Of a stretch of 64,000 bases of DNA, positions 49,701 to 58,892 are shown piece after piece. Below the pieces are notes generated by a model, which saw nothing but the letters and a program-made list of their open reading frames with translations, did not search any database and was not told the DNA's origin. Made by a program: the position numbers and the translations under genes. Each line of letters opens with the position of its first letter. The stretch's first letter is position 1. The DNA comes from Struthio camelus (lineage: Eukaryota; Chordata; Aves; Struthioniformes; Struthionidae): the NCBI RefSeq assembly GCF_040807025.1, contig NC_090982.1:52745112-52809111 (forward strand), in the 5' to 3' direction.

Positions 49701-52700
49701 GACCACCACAGACACTGAAACGTGTCAAAAATGACAGCCAGATCCCATGAAAAACAAACAGGGTGTTGCAGCTCGGTGTGGTCAGACACCCAGCGCTGCC
49801 ATGGGAAGGCAGCAGTCAGACTCACACCTCCACTCACACAGTGCTCACCTGCTCCTGGGTTCGTGACGGAAAAGGGACCCGGTAGGTGACAGGAGTCTGC
49901 TCTCACCCGCTGGGACAGGCTGACCCGCTAACAGCAATTCTTACTTGCCATAGAAATATGCATTTTCCAGAATACAACTTACTTCTTTTCCCTTACTCAT
50001 GTGCTGCTTTGGCCCGGTACTGATTTTGGTAAGAAACACTAAATACTTTGTTTCTCATAGTTCTTCAATGAGACCACCCTTGTCTCCCAAAGGAAAGCAA
50101 CTCTTCTGAATTTTAATCCAAAATCATCTCTTATTGTCACATTTTGTTACTTGTATACAAGCCATGTACCAAATAGCCCATAACTTGTTACAACAAACAG
50201 CAAGGAGAGAGGGAACAGATAAAAATGTTTATATAGCTTCCATTTTTCTCTGAATGTGGTTTGATCCGTTTGCCTAGGTATTCTTCTTCCTGCTCATGTT
50301 CTCTCGTCTTTCCCATCTTCCCTCCTTTTCACTACATTTGAAAAAGAATATGAAGAGGAAGAACCCTGTATGAGAGCCATTTTTAATGAATTAATCAGTG
50401 TGCTAAATCTTCTAAGAAGACTTTAACAAAAATGCTTCTTTTAAATTAAATAATATTTCATGAAAATAGTCATTTTGAATTCTCAGCATCGTTTTCATCA
50501 ACACTGGATATTATTTATACTGTTATTAAAATATTTATACAACAATTTTCGAATGTATTGCCCCTCACCAAAGCATTTGGTGAAGAACTTGCACATGAGG
50601 ACAAAAAGTCCTTCACTGTAAGTAAAATTTAACTAAAAGTATTACTCAAAAATGCAGAATAAAAAAGGTGCTTTTAATATCTTTTAAAACAAAATCAATA
50701 AAACATTTCACTAAAACATTTCTTTTTTGTGATTGCTTCTGCTATCTGGATTACTAGCAAGCCCGAACGGAACTTGCTACTCTGCCTCTCTCTGTCGCCA
50801 GAAGTCAAATCATATTTTTTGGGGGGGGGCTTTGCCTCCTCCTAATAGTTACATTATTGCTGTTTATCAGGCTTTCCCGTGTCTCCAACAGTTCTGCCTA
50901 TGCGTTTTTCCGTGCTTTTTGGTCGAATTAGTTTGAGACTTAAAGTCAACAAAACGCGCCAGGTTGCTACAAATGGGAGGTTGTTCACCAACTGCTTCCT
51001 GCTCGCCCAAGTGGATGCCGCGCGGGTAATGTGCGGTGTCATTAGGCCCCTATTTAACTGCACCTATGGCTGGGAGGGCATGTTTGTGTTTCATTTATTC
51101 CGATATGATTAGCTGTTCTCAGTGTTTGCCCGCAGTAAAACTGAAAATGTGTCATGCGCTATTACACAAGCAAATGTAATGCCCCCAAAATAAACATGCC
51201 CCGCTAGTTTGCAGGCTGTAATTGAAGGAAAAACAGGTGTTTCCCATATTCCCTGTGATTGCCTACACATATGGCTTCTTTTATATTTTCCTGCAATTAC
51301 TTTGTAGTGTTGGCTCCTGCAGAAAAAGAAACGGCGTTACTGAAAAAGAGTGGGGTTCAAGAGTGTTCTTCCACTACAGCTAAATTAAATCTAAGTAGCA
51401 TGGCCCGCTTAGAAATTAAATAGTTAAACGACACCAGCTACTGCATCTACTTTAGCCACCAAATGTGTTTGCAGCTACTGTCATTTTAAAATGTGGTGCT
51501 CTGACTTAGGAAATTCAAACTATATGTGACATAAAATCCCATTTAAATGTTACTAACCGTCTCAAATTGGATCTCTCAAAGGCAATCAGTAAAATAATAT
51601 TGACACTTACCTAATTGATTGTTTTTATACCTTACAACCTGAGGTTGTACTTTGCAGAGCCATTTAGCTATAGTAGCTGGGTAAAATCTCCTTGCAGAGT
51701 GGCAGGTTCTGTAGCGAGATGCAGGTAGAAATATTAGCGGTCACATTTTTAATACATTTTTTTACAATGTACTGTTCCTCCAGGTTAATGCATTTGAGTG
51801 AGAAATAACAGAAGGAAGAAGAGTCACTTTTGGGTTTTGTTCTGAACGGATGATAGCACAGAGCAGCTCCTGATCAGGTCGGGGGAAAGTCAGAGGTATT
51901 CTGCAAAACTGGCGTGAAGCCCAGTCCTGGAGCTGCTCAGCACACAGCAAACTGACTCAGAACAGCCTGCAAGCGACTCCTGAATTATGAAAGCTTGTAA
52001 TACTTAGAACAGCCAAAACACTTAAACTAGGATGGGGTTGATCCTTGATCCTTGTACATTGATCTCTTCCCCCTGAACAAGTGCCCCTGTCTTTGCTAGC
52101 ATCACTATTTCTTTCCGAGTGAGGCTTGTGGTGCACCAGCCGCTGTTTTGGCTATCTGTCACTGTAGAAACTCCCTAGCACTGAGCTCTGCTCTCATCTT
52201 TCACTGTCAGCTCGGCGGCAGAGTGCAGAGAAGCAGTAACACATTCAGGATCTCTTCCCGATTGTTTTATAAACATGTCTGTTCTGGCTTACTACATAGA
52301 TAGACCGATAGTTCAGCCAAGAAGAATGGCCAGTGTTTTAACCTAATTAAATGTACATGTGGAAAGAAAGCTCTATGGGCAGGCAAAAACGTTTAGTTTC
52401 ATTCTACAGAATCAAATGGGTCAACCTTATGAAGTGGCATCAGAGATGAATTTGCTCTCTGGCTTTCATTTTGTGACTGATTCAAAAATAAATTTGATTA
52501 CGCAATATGTTCTTTATCAGCAATATTCTTTCAACATAATTGAAGGATAAATGATGGAGTTTACCTGAAACGTTTTGATATTTTTTCTGCAAATAAAATC
52601 AAAATACATTGTTTTACCTGCCTTTGATTTTCATTATGACCTGTTCCTATTTATCTTCACGCATTCCTTATTTGTCTCAATAAGAGAGACAATTGGTCCT

Positions 52701-53848
52701 CCTTTACGAGGTGCACAAAGATGAAGAAATACAATTTTATCTCTTTATAACTTGATGGGGTGCTTTTATTTCAGAGGCAGCTTTCTCACGTTGTGGGTTC
52801 CAGTGTTTCACGCCTGTGCTTCTTACCTCGCAATCAATACCTTTGTTAGGAAACGGGCTGCCATTGCGAAGTGGCAAAGCTTCTGGACTTACCAGCCTTC
52901 TGCTGCATGACCATTTGGCTTGCTGCATGGCTCTGAACCATCTCGCAAGCAGAAAAGCTGATGGGTCCGCTCTATTGTCAGTGTGAACCAGGGCAACCCC
53001 ACCAGAAAGCATAAAGATGATAGGAAGACACGGACAACAGGTATGTTTGATGTCCGTGCGCCCTGGGCAGCCCCGGCGTAGCTGGTGGGCTGAGCTAAGT
53101 GATGCATCTCTGGTAAAGCCAAGCGGTACCAGCTGGAGCAGAGAGAGCAGTTTTCATTCCTGACCCACAGCCCTGCTACTTCTCCTTGGCACTTGTCTTC
53201 CAGGTTTCCCAAACTTCCCCTTGACCTCTGGCATGTGCTGCAGCGGCCTGGAAGGGATGTCTTGACAGACACTGCAGCAATTAAATAGCAAGTTGGACTC
53301 AAAAACAGAGCTGAGACTTGATTTTAAATTTTTAGGTTTAAATGCTCCAGCCCTCCTAATGAACAAGGAAATAAGATGCTGTGCGTGCATGCTTGGCTTT
53401 TCAAAACTAACATCCCTTTGTCATGGCCATCTTTTTGAAGGATCAGAAACTAGGTGCAAAAATACAGCTACAGCTTGAAATCTTTAAATGCCTTCTGACA
53501 AAGAGGAAGAAAAAAGCCCATCAGTTGAACTCTTAAGCATAATGACAGAGCTGGAATATTGCCTTTGGCTCTAATGGGAATGTTTTCACCTGGAGTGTAT
53601 AAGGACATTTCCAATATCACTTTCATCTGGATGTCTTGGACCAAGATACCAAACATTAACAAAATGTTCTGCAAAATATTCCTGTGAGTTAAGCATGCTG
53701 CAGATGAGCAATCTAAAACATAAACAGATGAAATGTATTTATAGTTGCTGAGGAGACCTGAGAAAAGATGCTTGTCCCATGGGTTCTGATTTTGAGTTCA
53801 TTTACACTGCTGTAATATACTGTTCTTAAAAAAAAATACACTCCTATT

Positions 53849-53874
53849 AAAAAAGAAAAAAGAAAAAAGAAAAC
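53849..53874 (+). repeat. (AAAAAAG)n A-rich tract
   Basis: Runs of about six A separated by single G, in three or four units, close after another A-run. Simple repeat. Confidence 0.8.
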
Positions 53875-54722
53875 ATTAGTAGAATTACTGCTGATTTACA
53901 TCTATGTGTGACTAAAATCAGGACTGATGGGATTCATTCCTGGCACTCCTGAAACTTGTGGGTACAATTCTCAATGGGACTTTTGGTGGCTTAGGATTTC
54001 ATACTGAGCATTATGTACTGTCCTGATGGACATCTCACCTATCTGCAGTGCACTTGGGCTACAAGAAGATACTTCCACTTGGGAAATGTAATGGTACCCA
54101 CTTAGCTACCACACACTGAAAAAAACCCAATGTCTTTATTAAACATTTCTCCGCAAATAGATAAAAAGGTCTTTACCTCAACCCAGTTCCTTTAGAAGCA
54201 AGTCTATCCTGAATATCATGCTAAATTGAAGTTATACATCATAAATAATCTTTTCATAATCGGTCTTATATTGGTTTCTGATCTTGCACTAAGGTACAAT
54301 ACCATTGGATGCGCTAGGGGCTAAATAAATCTTTTGCTGATAAATAACAAACCCAAAGTGTTTACGGAGCATGAAACAATTATCTATGACTCCACCTGAT
54401 GCTGCCGAGCAAGCTGTTCCTTTTTATTGTGCTATTATTAGATGGGAATGTAGTGAGTTGGATAGCATCCTTCATTAATGGAATGGTAGGATAACCAGGT
54501 TTGTATAGCACACGGCTCATTCTCTAGCACAGGTCTCTTCGTATTCAGCCAACCTAACTGAAGTCCTAAACAAAAAGGATATCCCAATAAATAAACACAT
54601 TTGAATGAATTAGTAATTTAGAAAAGAGTACTGAGATTTTTCAAAACAGTCTTAGGGATTTCAGTGCTCTACCCACCACTTATTTGACTTAAGACTTGGG
54701 AATATAAATTTAAATTTTCTTT

Positions 54723-54754
54723 ATACATATATATATATACACACACATATATAT
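54723..54754 (+). repeat. TA/CA compound microsatellite
   Basis: Alternating TA, then CA, then TA dinucleotides over about 32 bases. Confidence 0.85.
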
Positions 54755-56386
54755 GCGCCTTTCACTTCGTTTCTTGTATGTAAACCAAGTTTCTGCACAG
54801 TTGTTCAATAATAAACATAGAACTTAAGCCAAGTTGCAATTTCAGTGATGAGAAATGAGAGGTAAAAAGCCCTTTGTGTTTTGCCTGGAACAGTGCTGAT
54901 AAAACTGACACAAGAAAGACCTGCATGGACCCAGAAATTGCTTGGAAGATAAACACATTTAAAGAAAGCCTCAGAAATAAAATGCTAAAAATGGAATGCA
55001 GGAATTTAAGGCATCTGTCCAGGAAAGTGAAGAAAATATATCTTTGGCAGTGAACACTGAAAAAAATCATGCAGAGAATACAACAAATTACAATGAACAG
55101 AAAACACATGTCCTAGTCCCTACCTTGACTTTGAAAAACCCTGTACTATCACTACCATGCTGCAGAAAGTGAGCATTGGTGAATACCGACATGGTGCTGT
55201 AGTGTCATTTTATTGATATTCTATATTGATAATTATTAATATTTTACTGACACTTCTTGCATATTCATTACACCATCATTTCTCCCACCCCTTGATTCAT
55301 TCAAATTCCTTTTATTTTGGCCTCCTGTAAGCGTAATGGCCAATGGTTCAGTTGCAATCATCAGAATCCCCTGATCCTTACGGGAACTCGTGAGTCCCCC
55401 TGGGACTCTAGAGCATCGGACCCATCCTGATACAATGATTTTCAGGACTTGGACTTCAGAAGCTTTTAGAATTGCTCTGTCTTCCACTCTTCATTGTTTC
55501 ATGTTTATATTTTCCATTATCTTCACATTTTAGAAGCCAGTGAAGAGTAGAGCAGGCATATTTGTCTCCCTACAAAACAGAAGGAAAACAGTATTAAAAC
55601 ACAACTTGAGACTTAAAAGCAGCTTTTGTATTTCTTTGCATCATATTCTACTGGCTGTCCTGACATCAAAAGAATCTAAATCTAGGTCCAAGTTTACCAC
55701 AAGCCTTTACCTTTAAGCCTTTCCCACAAAACCACAAAAGCTATGTTAGGGTTATATGGGTCACATATGCAAAAACATGCAATATTAATATCTCTCTCTA
55801 CACTGAGTATTTTCTTTGACAAAATAAGAGTAAGTTGGAAGAATCAAGCAGTGAAATGTAGTTAACTATAAACAGAAACTGCAGAATGGTTCAGTTCTGG
55901 AAGCAGAAGCAAGAGCCTTTAAGGAATATTAGGAAATTTTTAGAGAAGTTTTCTGAAATGTGAGGAGAGAAAAGACAGTGGAAGTGCAGCAGGGAAGCAA
56001 AATAAAATAGAAGGCAATGGGCAGATGTAAATGGAAAACGAAACTACATAAGTAAATTAACATTTAACAAATTCTAGTATTTTCTGAGAAATGACAACAA
56101 TGCAGACCACTGGATGTAAAAAAAAATTAAATAACTTAAAAAAGCATAATTGTATTTCAGGAAAAAGATACTTGTTATATAATCAGTCTGGGCAGCAGTG
56201 CCGATTAATGCAGCATACCTACGGTGTGTTGGAAGTATCAGGGGACCATGTGCATTAATCAAGCATTACTGCACAGTTGGTCCCAGGTTATTAGCTTAAT
56301 TGAAAAATGTTTTATTCTCCCAGCTTTCCTCTTGCATCGACGCTCAGATTTGAGCGCAGCTCCTCCCAACGACATCTGAAAGCTTA

Positions 56387-56406
56387 AAACAACAACAACA
56401 ACAACA
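56387..56406 (+). repeat. (AAC)n microsatellite
   Basis: About six AAC/ACA units followed by a short A-run. Confidence 0.85.
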
Positions 56407-56511
56407 AAAAAACCACCATGAAGGGTTTGGTTTCAATGAGATGATAAATCTTCACTCATTTCTTACTGTTAGCTCAGGGTGAATCTTACAGATTGTATAT
56501 GTTAAAAAAAA

Positions 56512-56512
<1 letters not shown>

Positions 56513-56548
<36 letters not shown>
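56513..56548 (+). repeat. (CA)18 microsatellite
   Basis: Eighteen uninterrupted CA units on the left border of the PCSK1 CpG island, about 1 kb upstream of the start codon. Likely to vary in length between individuals. Confidence 0.92.
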
Positions 56549-56549
<1 letters not shown>

Positions 56550-56716
56550 GCCAAACCCCGAACACCGAGCAAGCCGCATGTTCCCCAGCAGGCATCGCCA
56601 GCAGCCTGCCACCACACGCGATCCCCGTTTGAGCGCTGCCTTTTTCAAAAAAAGAGAAACCAAGGGGAGGAAGGGCAGCGCCTCGCCTGCGCCTGAGGCC
56701 GGCGGGGGGCGCCGCC

Positions 56717-56752
56717 GCGGCCCCTAACGGCCGCGCGGCCCCTAACGGCCGC
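56717..56752 (+). repeat. Perfect 18-bp tandem duplication in the PCSK1 island
   Basis: Two identical adjacent copies of GCGGCCCCTAACGGCCGC. Identity of both copies suggests recent origin or selection. Confidence 0.92.
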
Positions 56753-57315
56753 CACAGGGGCTGCCCGGCCCCGGGACGGCGCGTGGCGGCGCCGCGCCCG
56801 CCGAGGGAGCTCGCCAGAGCCCGGGAGCAGCCCGCAGAGCGGCAGCCCCTGACGGCCGCGGCCGGTCACCGCTCGGAAGGGTCACCGAGCAGCCCCGGGC
56901 AGCTGGGAAGGGCAGGAAGCGCTCGCCTAGGCAGCGCTGAAGCCGCCTTTGTGCTCTTCCCCTCTCCTTCCGCCCGCAGCATCACCGCCGCCACCCCACG
57001 TCGCTGCCCCTGTCACGCCGCTGCTCCCGCTCCGGCCGCGCGAAACGTCTCGGCTTGGGGCAGCCGCCCTAGCCAAGTCGACCTGTGTGGAAGCCGCTTT
57101 GCTGGCCGGGCGCCGCCGCCGCTTGGCCGGAGGCTGCTGCCGGCCGCCCCCCAGGCGCGGCACCCGCGCACAGCCGGCGGGGGCCGGGGGCGGCGCGGTG
57201 GGCTCTGCCCCCCCCCCGCCGTTTCCACATGCGTGCGTCCCTCCTGCTTATTTTAGCACACTCCTCCCGCCCGCCCCCTGGGGAATTACCACCCAGCTCG
57301 GGGGCCAGGTACACT

Positions 57316-57349
57316 TGACGTCAGGATGGCTTTCGTAGTTTTGACGTGT
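57316..57349 (+). promoter_or_regulatory. PCSK1: PCSK1 proximal promoter: two cAMP-response-element motifs
   Basis: A full palindromic CRE (TGACGTCA) lies at 57316-57323 and a second CRE-type site (TGACGTGT) at 57342-57349. Their starts are 26 bases apart, about 220-250 bases before the start codon. Mammalian PCSK1 promoters are known to carry two neighbouring CREs that mediate cAMP/CREB induction, so this pair is probably the orthologous control element. The transcription start cannot be read from sequence but probably lies close downstream. About 65 bases upstream there is an AT-rich CTTATTTTAG that could be a weak TATA-like or MEF2-like motif; I give it little weight. Confidence 0.75.
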
Positions 57350-57568
57350 AAACACTCATTGCCATTCCGGCTCCGGAGGGTCTGGGCGCCGCGCAGCCCC
57401 AGGCAGCCGCGCCGCACCGAGCCGCCACACGGACCCCGCCGCGGGGCCGCCGCCGCCCGCACCCGCTCCTCCGGCTCCGGCTCCGCTCGCCTAGCAACGA
57501 GGGCGCCGCGGCGCGCAGCTCCGCGCCGGCTGCTCCTGCCCTCGCCGCCGCCCCCGTGCCCCGCGGCC

Positions 57569-57748
57569 ATGGAGGGGCGCCGCTGGGCCGGCCGGTGCGT
57601 GGCTCTGGCGCTGCTCTCCGCCTGCTGCCTGACCCGCGGCGGCGGCGCCGAGCGGCAGTTCCTCAACGAGTGGGCGGCGGAGGTGCCGGCGGGTCCCGAC
57701 GCCGCCAGAGCCATCGCAGAGGAGCTGGAGTACGACCTCGTGGGGCAG
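57569..57748 (+). CDS. PCSK1: PCSK1 exon 1 (coding part): signal peptide and start of propeptide of prohormone convertase 1/3
   Basis: Codons 1-60 of PC1/3, the calcium-dependent subtilisin-like protease that cuts prohormones such as POMC, proinsulin and proglucagon at paired basic residues in dense-core secretory granules. The start ATG has a strong Kozak context (GCGGCCATGG). Residues 1-27 form a signal peptide (basic start, hydrophobic VALALLSACCL core). From residue 28 the propeptide reads ERQFLNEWAAEVPAGPDAAR, against remembered human [20 protein letters not shown]. The exon ends at CAG|GTAGGG, phase 0, after Gln60, at the same residue number as in the human protein from memory. The seen facts are the open frame, the donor and the family match; the granule role is known from the mammalian enzyme. 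An in-frame upstream ATG at 57326 exists but would bury the signal peptide, so this start is preferred. Confidence 0.96.
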
Positions 57749-57956
57749 GTAGGGCCTCGGGCAGCTGCCGTTAAACTTGTGCCGGAGCAGCTTCTCCCTC
57801 GCCGGCATGGCAGGCCGGGGGCGCCGCAGCCCCGCCGCCGAGGGGCGCTGTGGGCAGGCGGCGCGGCGCTGCCGGCCGCCCGCCCGCCCGCCTCGCCGAG
57901 GTGCCCTCGCGGGCTTTCCGCCCAGCGCGGCCCCCGGCTCTTTTTTCGGGATGCCG

Positions 57957-57964
57957 TGACGTCA
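57957..57964 (+). promoter_or_regulatory. PCSK1: Perfect CRE palindrome inside PCSK1 intron 1
   Basis: An exact TGACGTCA lies 209 bases downstream of the exon 1 donor, still within the CpG island. A nearby ATGAGTAA (about 57975-57982) is AP-1-like, and a half-CRE TGACGTCC follows at 58204-58211. By position it could extend the cAMP response of the promoter; no binding evidence is available from sequence alone. Confidence 0.5.
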
Positions 57965-58177
57965 GCGTTGTCAGGGATGAGTAACTGCTTTTGCGTGACA
58001 GCGCCTTCCCCGCGCCCGCCGAGGGTCCTGTGCCAGGCGCTGCGCTTGGCAGCGCCCGGGACCGAAGCGCCGCGCCGGCTGCGGAGCGGAGCGAGGCCCC
58101 GAGCTGGGCCCGGGGCGGCCGCGGGCCCCGCCGCAGAGCCGGCCCGGCCGCTGCGCGGGAAGGGGCCCCGCGTCCCC

Positions 58178-58198
58178 CCGCCGCCGCCGCCGCCGCCG
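58178..58198 (+). repeat. (CCG)7 trinucleotide tract
   Basis: Seven CCG units in PCSK1 intron 1, within the CpG island. Confidence 0.9.
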
Positions 58199-58787
58199 GG
58201 CCCTGACGTCCCGAGTGAGGTTGGCTCTCGCTGTGAAGGTAGTGGGTTCGCTTCCGGCAGTTTCCATGAGCACCTGCTTCGTGAAGAGGAACGCTTAAAC
58301 GGGGCTGCGCGTACCCAGCGCCCCAGGTGATCGGTTGCTGTGCAAAGGAAGGTGCCCCTTCAGCAAGCGCTGAAGAAACCCAGGTCCCACAATGAGGCTG
58401 GGGAAGCCGCATAAAGCTTCTTTTTCCTGAACCCCCATAAGAGAAGATAAAGTTGTGGAATGATGACGGTACTTACAACTTGTTCTTTGAAACATGACCG
58501 TGCCAAGGTGTGTGTATGAGCAGTGCCTTATACGGGCGGCTGCTGCAAGAGCAACTACACTAGCGCAGATGAGGTCGTTCCCCCCAGTTCCTTCCGACAG
58601 CACACAGGCTGTGATAAGGACTTCTTCTTGCCAAGTGTTTTAATTTAGGTTAAAATATCTAAAGGCTGGTTTTTGCTCTTTTCTTTCATCCGTTAAATAG
58701 AATAAATTCTGACAGGTTGTGATGGTCGATATTGGTTTGTAGTGGGGAAATACCTCTCAGTATTTAAAGTCTGCCGCTGTCTTATAG

Positions 58788-58892
58788 ATTGGATCACTCA
58801 AAAATCACTACCTATTCAGACATAAAAGCCATCCAAGACGGTCTCGAAGAAGTGCCATTCATATCACGAAAAGGCTCTCTGATGATGAGCGG
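58788..58892 (+). CDS. PCSK1: PCSK1 exon 2: middle of the propeptide
   Basis: This exon gives codons 61-95 and starts after a TTATAG acceptor. It reads [20 protein letters not shown] and then [15 protein letters not shown], nearly the same as the human propeptide (remembered human [35 protein letters not shown]). It ends at CGG|GTAAGC, phase 0. The RRSRR run at residues 77-81 is the known secondary internal cleavage region of the PC1/3 propeptide. The propeptide acts as an intramolecular chaperone and inhibitor. Intron 1 before it is 1,039 bases and intron 2 after it is 3,514 bases. The exon is only 35 codons, so it is recognised by homology rather than by length. Confidence 0.97.

Larger units (their letters stand above)
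46756..56380. other. Upstream region of PCSK1: no gene recognised
   Basis: AT-rich sequence, with blocks at about 47460-47650, 50380-50700 and 51040-51300 that read like candidate conserved non-coding elements. It also holds an A-rich (AAAAAAG)n tract (53849-53874) and a TA/CA tract (54723-54754). Open frames are short with no family resemblance. Confidence 0.65.
56560..58350. promoter_or_regulatory. PCSK1: CpG island at the PCSK1 5' end
   Basis: GC-rich, CpG-dense sequence begins just after the (CA)n tract, spans the promoter and exon 1, and fades in intron 1. Many long open frames on both strands in this block are by-products of low stop frequency. The bounds are approximate. Confidence 0.8.
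57749..58787 (+). other. PCSK1: PCSK1 intron 1
   Basis: A GT-AG intron of 1,039 bases. Its first 450-600 bases continue the promoter CpG island and include a perfect CRE palindrome (57957-57964), a CRE half-site (58204-58211) and a (CCG)7 run (58178-58198). The rest is ordinary AT-leaning intron. The frame of exon 1 stays open into the intron to about 58330, but this reflects high GC with few stops and is not taken as coding. Confidence 0.9.

Noticed and set aside
57326-58330. 334-codon plus-strand open frame across PCSK1 exon 1 and into intron 1
   Set aside because: The real exon is only the 180 bases ending at the CAG|GTAGGG donor. The frame is open on both sides because of high GC, and exon 2 continues the protein exactly from that donor.
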